Part shown: piece after piece, positions 27,906 through 36,291 of the stretch | How the letters are laid out: each line of letters starts with the position of its first letter | Numbering within the stretch: position 1 is the first letter of the stretch | DNA from: Parachitinimonas caeni | Lineage (GTDB): Bacteria > Pseudomonadota > Gammaproteobacteria > Burkholderiales > Chitinimonadaceae | Direction: 5' to 3' | Length of the DNA: 64,000 bases | NCBI RefSeq assembly: GCF_030129945.1 | Contig: NZ_JARRAF010000021.1 | Location: 1 to 64,000 of the forward strand | The notes under the pieces: model-generated | Told to the model about the DNA's origin: nothing | The model's database searches: none | The model's input: only the letters and a program-made list of their open reading frames with translations | Program-made: the position numbers and the translations under genes

Positions 27906-30139
27906 TAGAACTTCATTTCCCAACTCACGGTCCAGCTGGCTGCGCTGCTGGTGCGGGTAAGTTCGCTTTGCTGGAGGGGGCCGCTATCGACGCGGCTGCT
28001 GCTATCCCATTCCTCTTGCAGCAAATTGCCGCCAGCCAGCCGCAGCTGGCTGCCATCCTTGAGTTTCCATAACGCGTACAGATCCAGCAGCCGCTTGCTG
28101 GCGCTACGCTTCTGCTGTGTGTCGCTTAGCTGCACCGAGGTAGCTGGCGTCCAGTTGAAGTTTCCGCCGAGGGTTAGCGGCAAGCCCGGCAAGCGATAGT
28201 CGAGGCCCAGATTTGCCGTCTGGCTGGGTTGTTCATCCAGACGGTTATCCGGACCGGTAATGCCTTCAACGGCGGACCAGAAGCGGCTGTAGTTGAGTCG
28301 TAGATCGACGGGAGGGGCTGCCTGCCACCATTCGTTGAGTTTGGCTTTGGCTTCGAATTCCAGCCCCCAGACCCGGGCGTGCGCCAGATTGACCGGCTGC
28401 GATTGCCAGCGATCTGCCACCAGCGAGGTCTGTCGGCGGATCAGGTTGTCAATGCGGCGGTGGAACAGATTGGTGCTGATCAGGCCACCTTGCTCCAGAT
28501 AATGCTCGTAAGCCAGTTCCAGGCCCCAGGCCAGTTCTGGTTTGAGCGAGGGGTTACCGATCCGGTCCGGGCTGGTGGCGCCGTTGAGGTTGGAGCGGCT
28601 CGGGCGGGCAATCAGATCGGCCGTGCGTGGGGCTTTGTAGCTACGGCTCAGGCTGGCGCGGATCTGGTCCTTGTCGGTGTCGGGCAGCCGCCAGACCGTG
28701 TGCAGCGATGGGCTCCAGACGTTGCTGCGGTGATCCACCGCCGTGCCGGATGGGTGGTCGCTGCGCGTGTTCAGACCTTCCCAGCGCAGGCCGGCATAGG
28801 CCGACCAGCGTGGATGGACTTCCCACTCATCCTGCAGGAAAACCGCCAGTCGCTGCGTCTGCGCGGCCAGCTCGTCACCAAACTCCAACAGTTGGGGCAC
28901 GCCATTTTCCAGCGTACTGCGGTCTTCGTTACGGCGATTGAATTCGCTTTCCCAGCCAAGAGCCAGCGTGTGTTGCTCGCCTAGCGGCCGCGTGTACTTG
29001 CCACCCCCTGCGAGGCTGCTATCCCGAATCGAGTTGTCATCCTGCCGGCGACGCACGACCTGACCGGATGGGTCCCATTCCAGTCGATCGGTATCGCCAC
29101 GCTGCCGATGCAGACCAAGGCTGATCCGGCCATTCAGCCTGGCGCCTTCTTCCAGCCTGCGCTGCCAGTTGGCCTGGGTTCGCAGCATCGAAAACGTCCC
29201 CTCGCTGCGCCAATGTGCCTGGGCATACGGCGCGGGCTGCCCGATCTGGCGATCCAGCGTCACGTCGCCAGTGGTGCGGGACTGGCTGTAAATAAGAAAT
29301 GGCTGGATGTTCAGGCTGTCGCCATTGTCCAGGCGCCAGGCAAAGCGGGGAGAGAGTTGCAGGCCGCTGCTGCGCTGGCTGCTGCGCTCCTGCTGCTGTT
29401 CCTGCAAGTGAAGCAAACCTTGCGTATCGACCGAGCGTCGCGCAATACGGCTGTCGTCGGCCTGACTGCCGGTGCGTACCGATCCCGCCAAGGTGTAAGA
29501 CAGGTTACCGCTGCGATCCCCGTGCTGCAGTGACAGGCTGGTCTGTGCCCGCCCACCTTCCTGGCTGATACTGGCTTTCAGCTGTGACGGGCGTTTGCGC
29601 TGGTCTTCAGTCAGGATGATGTTGATGGTGCCAGCAATGGCCTGCGCGCTGTGTTCGGCTACCGGGGCACGCATGATCTCGATGCGCTCGACCTGCTCGG
29701 GAGCCAGCGAACCCAGCGAAAAGCCGCGTGGTGCGGGTTCGCCATTCAGCAGGATCTGGGTATAGCCATTGCCCAGCCCGCGCATATGAATCTCCCCGCC
29801 GCGATTGGGGCGCCCGCCCAGCGTTACCCCTGGCAAGCGTTTAAGGACATCTGCCAGGTTGCTGTCACCGTAGCGATCCAGCTCATCCCGGCCGAATACC
29901 AGGCGTGAGGCGGTGGACTGGCGGCGTTCCTCGGTGTTGCTGGTGCGGCCGGCATTGACGGTCACTGCCTCCAGTTTGGCGGCCGGTGCGGCAGGCTGGG
30001 GGGGCGCCTCCTGCCGGGTGTCGCCGGCAGTTTCCGGCAGGGCATCGGCCCAGCCTGTGGGCGTCAGCAGCCAGCACAGACTTAAGCACAGTAGCGAATG
30101 GTGTCGGGTCGGAATGGAGGGCATGGGCTTTTTTGACAT
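27905..30139 (-). CDS. TonB-dependent outer-membrane receptor, copy 1
   Basis: 744 residues. Signal peptide (CLSLCWLLTPTGWAD), then a plug domain (about 57-180, with DVLKRLPGVTLGG and MRGLGNGYTQILLNGEPAP) and a 22-strand barrel ending in the aromatic residue Phe (EMKF). Such receptors import siderophores, haem, vitamin B12 or sugars; the ligand cannot be read from the sequence. The open frame reaches 30208 and the exact Met is uncertain (30139 chosen, since MSKK precedes the signal). The stop TAG consists of the repeat's TA and its first base. Copy 2 at 31481 has the same plug wording. Confidence 0.9.
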   Translation of the reverse strand: MSKKPMPSIPTRHHSLLCLSLCWLLTPTGWADALPETAGDTRQEAPPQPAAPAAKLEAVTVNAGRTSNTEERRQSTASRLVFGRDELDRYGDSNLADVLKRLPGVTLGGRPNRGGEIHMRGLGNGYTQILLNGEPAPRGFSLGSLAPEQVERIEIMRAPVAEHSAQAIAGTINIILTEDQRKRPSQLKASISQEGGRAQTSLSLQHGDRSGNLSYTLAGSVRTGSQADDSRIARRSVDTQGLLHLQEQQQERSSQRSSGLQLSPRFAWRLDNGDSLNIQPFLIYSQSRTTGDVTLDRQIGQPAPYAQAHWRSEGTFSMLRTQANWQRRLEEGARLNGRISLGLHRQRGDTDRLEWDPSGQVVRRRQDDNSIRDSSLAGGGKYTRPLGEQHTLALGWESEFNRRNEDRSTLENGVPQLLEFGDELAAQTQRLAVFLQDEWEVHPRWSAYAGLRWEGLNTRSDHPSGTAVDHRSNVWSPSLHTVWRLPDTDKDQIRASLSRSYKAPRTADLIARPSRSNLNGATSPDRIGNPSLKPELAWGLELAYEHYLEQGGLISTNLFHRRIDNLIRRQTSLVADRWQSQPVNLAHARVWGLEFEAKAKLNEWWQAAPPVDLRLNYSRFWSAVEGITGPDNRLDEQPSQTANLGLDYRLPGLPLTLGGNFNWTPATSVQLSDTQQKRSASKRLLDLYALWKLKDGSQLRLAGGNLLQEEWDSSSRVDSGPLQQSELTRTSSAASWTVSWEMKF

Positions 30140-30396
30140 TTCAATTCCGGTTACGAGGCGGAAGGGGCTGGCGGCAGGCTGTTCCGCCACGGGCGTGGTC
30201 GGCAGCATTGTCGCCGATTTGCCGGGTGCGAATCGTCACGATACGCACTTGTTTACATCATTTATTGCGGATACCTGCCCAAATTGTACGCAGAAGCCAG
30301 ACAAGCGCAGTGTGCGGGGGTGTCTGCTGTGGATTGTGCAGTTTGGGTCGGTATTCCACTCAAAAAACTGCGTCAAACGCATGGCGGGGCTGTCTA
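30140..30396. other. upstream region of TonB receptor 1
   Basis: About 250 bp before the repeat at 30397. It must carry the receptor promoter. An AT-rich run GTTTACATCATTTATTGC (30250-30267) lies about 110 bp from the start. It is only loosely like a Fur site, so regulation by iron is not supported. Confidence 0.3.
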
Positions 30397-30663
30397 GGTT
30401 CTGTTGACGTTAGGTTTACCGTCGCGCCGGATCGAGTTTTGGGGCAGGGCTAGGCAGGGTGAGTGCAGTTTAGCGGGCTAAATAAGCGAACCCTAACAAC
30501 GCACTGCCCCAAAAATCGATCCGGCCCGAAGGGTTTCACCGGAAAACGGCCTGGCCCTGTGTTGCAGCGCGCTTGCATAGAATGACTATGCGGCGCGCTC
30601 TGCGCCTTGTTCCAGGCCGTTTTTCGGTGAAACGCGATCTGCAAACCTAACGTCAACAGAACC
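30397..30663 (+). repeat. full MITE-like element, copy B
   Basis: 267 bp flanked by TA (30395-30396 and 30664-30665). Ends GGTTCTGTTGACGTTAGGTT and ...AACCTAACGTCAACAGAACC are inverted. Left hairpin GTTTTGGGGCAG against CTGCCCCAAAAAT. Right hairpin GGAAAACGGCCTGG against CCAGGCCGTTTTTC, inner GCATAG (30575) / CTATGC (30586). The stems differ from copy C on both arms yet still pair. It sits between the divergent TonB receptor 1 and secreted-protein genes. Confidence 0.85.
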
Positions 30664-30772
30664 TATACTGAATCGTTCGGCGGTGTCGTGGAATGGGACG
30701 GTTGGATGTGGGGCATGGGTTTGTGGGCCTGTGCGGCAGCACCTTGAAGGCTTGATCAGGCAGGAGGAAGCC

Positions 30773-31450
30773 ATGAGCAAAGCAGAAGTCGGACTCGGCT
30801 TGTCATTGTTGCTGTCGGCGGTGCCGGCGACGGCGATTGTGCTGGTGGATGGCCGTCAGCAACCAGAACGACGACCGCCAAGCATGCTGGCGCCGATGCA
30901 GGCCGCCCTGACCTGTGCTGAGCGGCTGCTTCCCGATGTCGCAGCGGACAGGCGCCAGCTGCAAGGTTCCGTTCGAGGCGCTTTCAGTGCGGCCGGGCGT
31001 GACCAGATCGGTGTGGCCGTGTATTGGCAGGATCTTCGCGGTGGCCGGCAAGCCGTTGGCCAATGGTTGATCGGCTTGTGCGAAGGCGGGCGGGTGCTTA
31101 GTCGCAGCCAGGGGCAGGGCGGGCCGCTCAAGGTGCTGGGTGCGCAGGATGTCGATGGCGACGGCCGACTTGAACTGCTGACAGCAGAGCATCAGGATGC
31201 CAGCGGAAAGTCAGCCGTGAATCTGCGGCTCTGGCGGATTCAGGCCGATAAATGGCTTACCGCCTATCGTGCCCCGCTGCGAGAAGGGCCGGACCATGGC
31301 GAGGTTGATGAAATCCGCTACCTGATCAGCTATCAGCAAGGGCCGGTGGATGACCCGTGTTCCTACCGCAGCCGTGCTTTCCGGCGCCCCCTTCCCGCCA
31401 GCGAGCGCCCCGGTACACCTTGGATGCTGGCGCCGCTGGTCATGGTGTGA
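30773..31450 (+). CDS. secreted hypothetical protein with Ca-binding-like motif
   Basis: 225 residues. N-terminal hydrophobic stretch (GLGLSLLLSAVPATAIVLV) is a likely signal peptide. Near the middle, LGAQDVDGDGRLELLTAE is an FG-GAP/EF-hand-like DxDxDG loop that often binds calcium in exported repeats. Two later Cys could form a disulfide. No named family is recognised. AGGAGGAAGCC before the ATG at 30773 is a strong ribosome site, so the 30 upstream in-frame codons are not used. It lies between two TonB receptor genes and two repeat copies, so it may serve the same uptake process; this is inference. Confidence 0.7.
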   Translation: MSKAEVGLGLSLLLSAVPATAIVLVDGRQQPERRPPSMLAPMQAALTCAERLLPDVAADRRQLQGSVRGAFSAAGRDQIGVAVYWQDLRGGRQAVGQWLIGLCEGGRVLSRSQGQGGPLKVLGAQDVDGDGRLELLTAEHQDASGKSAVNLRLWRIQADKWLTAYRAPLREGPDHGEVDEIRYLISYQQGPVDDPCSYRSRAFRRPLPASERPGTPWMLAPLVMV

Positions 31451-31453
31451 CTC

Positions 31454-31483
31454 TGGCCGGAAACCAAATGCCAACAGAGCCTA
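31454..31483. repeat. solo end of the MITE-like family at the TonB receptor 2 stop
   Basis: CCGGAAACCAAATGCCAACA then GAGCC and TA. It resembles the reverse of the left terminal repeat. Together with the TA it forms the TAG stop at 31481. Confidence 0.65.
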
Positions 31484-33757
31484 ATACTTCATCTCGAAAC
31501 TGGCCGACCAGCGGGTTTCCGCCTGACTCTGGTATCGCTCGCTGAGGTAACCCCCTTGTGCCAGCTGACTGTCGCGGCGGTTGACGAAATCGTCGAGCGC
31601 CGGCGTGTAGCTGAGTTTGAAGCGGGCATCGTTACCGAAGCGCCATTGCAGATGGCTGCTGACGCTGCGGTTGCTACCCACCTGCCGCCACTGGCTTTCG
31701 CTGGTGCGAACCCGGAACTCCGGAGCCCAGTTGTACTGGATGCCAGCTGTCAGCGGCAGGCCGGTAAAGCGGTAGTCCAGCCCCAGATTGGCGCTTGCTG
31801 TGGCCTGATCGCTCAGCCGGTTATCGGGGCCGGGGATGCCATCCACCCGTGACCAATAGCGGCTGTAATTGGCTTTTACCTCCAATGGCGGGGCTGCTGC
31901 CCACCACTCAGCCAGTTTGAACTTGGCTTCAAGCTCGATCCCTCGTACATGCGCCTTGCTGAAGTTGCGTGGCGTGCTGACCCAGCGGCCATCCACCCAA
32001 TCGGTCTGCCGCCGGATAACGTCGTCGATTTCGCGTGCAAACAGATTGGCACTCAGCACCCCGCCTTCGGGCCGGTAGTGCTCGTAGCCCAGTTCCAACC
32101 CCCAGGCCAGTTCAGGCTTCAGCTGCGGATTGCCGACGCTGTCGGCATTGAGTGGCGTATTGAGGTCGGAGCGACTGGGCTGCTCCAGCAGATCACTCAA
32201 CCGAGGCGCCTTGTAGCTGCGGGCAAGGCTCGCCCGGAATTGATCTTTCTCGCTGCCGGGAACTCGCCACAGTAATTGCAGACCGGGGCTGAAAACGCTG
32301 CTGCGGTTGCGCAACGAACGCAGTGCCTCACTACGGGTTTCGATCATTTCCCACCGTAAGCCGGCGTACACCGACCAAGCGCTGCCGACCTGCCACTCCC
32401 CCTGGCCGAATAAGGCCAGGCGCGGGATATTGACCGTTTGCTCGACGTTGTCGCCGGCAGTCTGGGGCTGACCATTTTCCAGCGTACTGCGCTGGCGGGT
32501 CTGCCGGACCCAGTCACCATCCCAGCCCAGCGCCAGGGTCTGGGTATCGGCAAGTGGGTGAGCATACTTGCCGCTGCTGGCCAGCCGACGTGTGCGGGTA
32601 TGGCCATCGTCGCTGATCCGCCGGCTTTGCAAGCCCGAGTCGGCGTACTCGCTGCGATCACTGCGATTACGCTGGTGGCTGAAATCGAGTGACACCTTGA
32701 CTTCGAGCTTGCCGGTATCGTGCTTGCGCGCCAGCGAGCCATTCAGCCGCGCGCTCTGATGCTGGTCTTCGCTGACATCGTGTGCCTTGCGGTAAGGCGC
32801 AGGCCCCTGGCCCAGGTGATCCAGCAGGCTGTCTGTGCGGGACTGGTGGCGGCCCAGGCTCAGATAGGGTTGCAGGCTATAACTGGTGCCGGCGGCTGGC
32901 TTCCAGGCAAAGCGCGGGGCCAGATTCAGGCTGGCATGACGGGTAAGGCCGCTATCGGACTCGCTATTGCGCAAGATCTGCATGCCGTTGCCGTCGAAAT
33001 GGGCGCTGACAGTCTCAGCACTTTGCGGCTCTTCGCCTGCCATTGCGGTTGCCAGCAGGGTGTAGCTCAGATCGCCGTTGCGGTCTGATTTTTGCAAGCT
33101 GGTGGTGGCGCCGGCCCGGCTGTCTGCAAACGCCAGATTGGCCGATAGCTCGTTGCTGCGCTTGCGCGGCTGTTCGCGCAGCACAATGTTGAGCGTGCCG
33201 GCAATCGCTTGCGCGCTGTATTCGGCAACGGGTGCCCGCAGTAATTCGACACGCTCAACCAGATCAGGTGACAGGGATTCGAGCGAAAAACCACTGGGCA
33301 CCGGTTCGCCATTGAGCAGAATCTGGGTATAGCCGCCCCCCATGCCCCGCAGACTGATTGTGCCCTTGCGCCCGCCGCCCAGCGTTACCCCCGGCAGACG
33401 TTTGAGCACCTCGCCCAAAGTGCTGTCGCCATAGCGCCGGATTTCCTCGCGGCTGAAAACCTGCCGGGCGGCCGTCGATTGCTGCCGGGTTTCGCTATCG
33501 CTGGCCTGGGCGCCGTTGATGGTAATAGCCTCAACCTTGGCTGGGGCTGGCTCGGTGCTGGGCTTGTCGGTCTCTGCCCAGGCCAGCTGCAGAAAGCATG
33601 ACAGTGCCGTCGCAAGTGGCATCCAGCTTTGCCGGAAGTGCCTGTAAGACCACGGTATTCCGCCATTCCTGGCGTGATCGACAGACGGGTAAGCGGAGGC
33701 TTTGGCAGGGCGGGGAGATTGGTTTTGGATTTTGTGTCGGGAGCGGCCTGACGACAT
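31481..33757 (-). CDS. TonB-dependent outer-membrane receptor, copy 2
   Basis: 758 residues from the ATG at 33757. Plug region shares near-identical wording with copy 1 (YGDSTLGEVLKRLPGVTLGG, then RGMGGGYTQILLNGEP). The barrel ends in Tyr (EMKY), as expected for insertion by BAM. A GGAG ten bases before 33757 supports this start, but it puts a 45-residue tail before a signal core (MPLATALSCFLQLAWAE), so a start at 33622 is an alternative. The two receptors are clearly paralogues and are separated by the gene at 30773. Ligand unknown. Confidence 0.88.
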   Translation of the reverse strand: MSSGRSRHKIQNQSPRPAKASAYPSVDHARNGGIPWSYRHFRQSWMPLATALSCFLQLAWAETDKPSTEPAPAKVEAITINGAQASDSETRQQSTAARQVFSREEIRRYGDSTLGEVLKRLPGVTLGGGRKGTISLRGMGGGYTQILLNGEPVPSGFSLESLSPDLVERVELLRAPVAEYSAQAIAGTLNIVLREQPRKRSNELSANLAFADSRAGATTSLQKSDRNGDLSYTLLATAMAGEEPQSAETVSAHFDGNGMQILRNSESDSGLTRHASLNLAPRFAWKPAAGTSYSLQPYLSLGRHQSRTDSLLDHLGQGPAPYRKAHDVSEDQHQSARLNGSLARKHDTGKLEVKVSLDFSHQRNRSDRSEYADSGLQSRRISDDGHTRTRRLASSGKYAHPLADTQTLALGWDGDWVRQTRQRSTLENGQPQTAGDNVEQTVNIPRLALFGQGEWQVGSAWSVYAGLRWEMIETRSEALRSLRNRSSVFSPGLQLLWRVPGSEKDQFRASLARSYKAPRLSDLLEQPSRSDLNTPLNADSVGNPQLKPELAWGLELGYEHYRPEGGVLSANLFAREIDDVIRRQTDWVDGRWVSTPRNFSKAHVRGIELEAKFKLAEWWAAAPPLEVKANYSRYWSRVDGIPGPDNRLSDQATASANLGLDYRFTGLPLTAGIQYNWAPEFRVRTSESQWRQVGSNRSVSSHLQWRFGNDARFKLSYTPALDDFVNRRDSQLAQGGYLSERYQSQAETRWSASFEMKY

Positions 33758-34026
33758 GAACGAACTCCATGGAAGGGAATGCACCGAATGCTGGTGGCTG
33801 AGCCGAACGCAGTGAGGGGCAGCGCTACGGGCATCCTGCCAGGTAAGGGTTTGATTGGCTTCTCAGCGGACGCTGCCGCCGGGCAGCAGGATTTTAAAGC
33901 CTTGCCGATGCGCCTGGCCGGGTTAACGCAGCTTGGGGAGGGTGAACAGCGCTTGGGGGGCAGACCAGTCGCGGCTGGGCGCGACTGGCGTATTGTGCGG
34001 AGCCGCCGCTGGCGGCTGCCGGTGGG

Positions 34027-34806
34027 TCAGCTGTGTTTGGCCAGTTGATGGCTGATCGCCATCACCAGTGTGCGCAGGTTGGGGATGGTGGTCATATCGA
34101 CGCTGAAAATGCTCATCAGCTTGCCTTTTTGAACGAACTTCAGCTTGTCACCAACGATTTCCAGTTTTTCCAGCACGGCAATGTCGAGTGATTTGTTCTT
34201 CAGAAATACTGTATCGGCCGTCAGCTCGATATTGCCGAATTCGACGACACGGCCGACTTTCAGGGCGTTCAGTGTCTGCGGCAGCTTGGTTTTTTCTTCA
34301 AACTCGATCAGCGCCTGCCGGATTTCGTATATGCCTTTAACGTTGCTATCGAGCTTGATCTTCTTGCTGCCGCTTTCGATCACGATGTCCAAATGGTTGG
34401 CAGCGGCCTGGCCCAGGGTTTTCTTTACGGCAAAGGCCACCAGATTGCCGGCAAGCTGGGCTGCCATCTGGCCGATATTGGGGCTCAGAATCAGCTTGGC
34501 ACGCGCCGGATCTTTGATTTCGTAATAGATATTGGTCCGCGCATCGAGCTTGATCTTGCAGGTGCCGAAGTAGCTGGATTGGATGATGCGATCTGGCCTT
34601 AGCATGACTTTGGCGCTGCCAAAGTAGATCAGTACGGCCAGCCAGCCAAAGAAGGCCGCCATGCCGGCTGTCGCGGCGGTAAAGCCGAGGGCGTAGTCCT
34701 TGTGCTCGAAAAAGATCAGCATCAGGCTCAGTCCGACACCGACTACGGGCAGAAGGAGGAGTGAGTAAAAGATGCGGGTAGCCCATGTCATGCGGTAAAT
34801 CTTCAT
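34027..34806 (-). CDS. membrane protein with PH-like domain, uncharacterised
   Basis: 259 residues. Two hydrophobic segments near the N-terminus (about 11-31 and 38-60) are followed by a cytoplasmic-type region of mixed strand and helix. The region after residue 60 has the look of a PH or bPH fold (repeated basic and aromatic strands such as VMLRPDRIIQSSYFGTCKI), but I cannot name the family with confidence. The frame is open to 34875; an AGGAC sequence close to the ATG at 34806 supports this start. It stands alone, with an empty stretch on each side. Confidence 0.7.
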   Translation of the reverse strand: MKIYRMTWATRIFYSLLLLPVVGVGLSLMLIFFEHKDYALGFTAATAGMAAFFGWLAVLIYFGSAKVMLRPDRIIQSSYFGTCKIKLDARTNIYYEIKDPARAKLILSPNIGQMAAQLAGNLVAFAVKKTLGQAAANHLDIVIESGSKKIKLDSNVKGIYEIRQALIEFEEKTKLPQTLNALKVGRVVEFGNIELTADTVFLKNKSLDIAVLEKLEIVGDKLKFVQKGKLMSIFSVDMTTIPNLRTLVMAISHQLAKHS

Positions 34807-35265
34807 ACGCTGTCCTGAAAAAATCTGTTTTGCGGCTTGCTGCAGTCGTCGTCGCGGCGTGTGACTCTTATTCATTTAGAGTGCGCGATCATGCGGTGAT
34901 CAACGGCGATGGGCGTTGCCCTCTTGCGGGGTTTCTCAATCTGCCAGATAAACGCTGCAGAGCCTGCTTAGTTACCAGAGGTGATGATCTGTTCCTAGTG
35001 GTTTTCCCTTGGCCTTGAATTACTTAGGCTCTGGCATGGTTTTTTTACTTGCTGAAAGCCCCACTGGCGAATGTTTGTTTTTCTCAAGGGGTGGGATGGT
35101 AACCCAGGTGCCAGAGTCTGTTGTGTGTTTGTCGGACAATTGTCGCGGAATCGAAACAGACTGTTGCAGCGGCAGCAGAGCATTAATGTCATCTAGACGT
35201 CACGATGATGTAATGCGTCCGCTTTAAGGTATGCCCCTGTTGATTCCCAGTCTCCAGGAGCTGCC
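34807..35265. other. intergenic region before the phosphonate operon
   Basis: 459 bp with lower GC than the genes. An inverted repeat CTCTGGCA (about 35029) / TGCCAGAG (about 35111), 75 bp apart, is present, with a T-run near 35040. The phosphonate-operon promoter should lie here. No gene or named riboswitch was recognised. Confidence 0.4.
35188..35201. promoter_or_regulatory. candidate GntR-family operator before phnS
   Basis: GTCATCTAGACGTC has a TCTAGA core and is close to the GTCTAGAC-type sites of HutC/PhnF-like GntR regulators, with one mismatch in the left half. It is 65 bp before the first gene. The operon encodes such a regulator (42787). Confidence 0.35.
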
Positions 35266-36285
35266 ATGTACCCGAACACACTGCTCAAGCCTTTTGCCTT
35301 GCTGCTGGCCGGTCTTGCCGGCATGGCTCAGGCCAATACCACTCTGACGGTCTACACCGCGCTGGAAGCGGATCAGCTGAAGGCGTATCAGGAACAGTTC
35401 GAAAAAGAGCATCCCGATATCAAGCTCAAGTGGGTGCGCGACTCGACCGGCGTTATCACGGCCAAGTTGCTGGCAGAGAAAGCCAGTCCGCAAGCTGATG
35501 TGGTGATGGGCGTGGCGGCATCGTCGCTGCTGGTGCTGGAAAAGGAAGGCATGTTGCAGCCTTACTCGCCCAAGGGTATCGAGAAATTGAGTCGCCAGTA
35601 TGTCGATAGCGCCAGTCCACCTGCCTGGGCCGGGATGGATGTGTGGGGGGCGGCCATCTGCTTCAACACGGTCGAGGCCGCGAAGCTGGGTTTGAAGAAA
35701 CCCGAAAGCTGGGCCGATCTGGCCAAGCCGGAATACAAGGGTCGTATCGTCATGCCTAATCCGGCTTCATCCGGCACGGGTTTTTTCGACGTGACCGCAT
35801 GGCTCGGGCTGTTTGGTGAAAAGGAAGGCTGGTCTTATATGGACCGCCTGCACGACAACATTGCCCAGTACACCCATTCGGGCTCCAAGCCCTGCAAACA
35901 AGCGGCCGCTGGCGAGTTTCCGATCGGCATTTCGTTTGAATACCGTGCTGCCAAGCTCAAAGCCGGTGGCGCGCCGATTGATCTGATCTTCCCGAAGGAA
36001 GGGCTGGGTTGGGATCTGGAAGCCACGGCGCTGCTCAAAGGCGGCAAGAATCCTGAGCAAGCGCGCAAGCTGGCCGACTGGGCGGTATCCCGTACGGCCA
36101 ACGAGCTGTATGAAAAGAACTTTGCAATCGTGGCCATGCCCGGTGTTGCCAAGCCGAATGAACACATTCCGGCGAATTACGAACAGCGGCTGGTCAAGCA
36201 GGATTTGCGCTGGGTGGCCGGTAATCGCGACCGGATTCTGGCGGAGTGGACCCGTCGCTACGACGCGAAATCAGAGAAAAAGTAA
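35266..36285 (+). CDS. phnS: putative 2-aminoethylphosphonate ABC transporter, binding protein
   Basis: 339 residues. Signal peptide to about residue 23 (LLLAGLAGMAQA), then a class F/Fe3+-like periplasmic binding fold starting TLTVYTALEADQLKAYQEQF. MPNPASSGTGFFDV is the ligand-contact region in this family. Near the PhnT-type ATPase, the fused permease and phnW/phnX, it should bind 2-aminoethylphosphonate or a related aminophosphonate. Binding specificity is inferred from the operon. The ATG follows a CCAGGAGCTGCC ribosome site. The next gene starts 6 bp after its stop. Confidence 0.9.
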   Translation: MYPNTLLKPFALLLAGLAGMAQANTTLTVYTALEADQLKAYQEQFEKEHPDIKLKWVRDSTGVITAKLLAEKASPQADVVMGVAASSLLVLEKEGMLQPYSPKGIEKLSRQYVDSASPPAWAGMDVWGAAICFNTVEAAKLGLKKPESWADLAKPEYKGRIVMPNPASSGTGFFDVTAWLGLFGEKEGWSYMDRLHDNIAQYTHSGSKPCKQAAAGEFPIGISFEYRAAKLKAGGAPIDLIFPKEGLGWDLEATALLKGGKNPEQARKLADWAVSRTANELYEKNFAIVAMPGVAKPNEHIPANYEQRLVKQDLRWVAGNRDRILAEWTRRYDAKSEKK

Positions 36286-36291
36286 GCAGCC

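Noticed and set aside
30250-30267. Possible Fur box before TonB receptor 1
   Set aside because: Only a loose AT-rich match to the 19-bp consensus, with poor symmetry; not enough to claim iron control.
35009-35227. 72-codon frame upstream of the phosphonate operon
   Set aside because: No ribosome site and no recognised features; it overlaps the probable promoter and operator.
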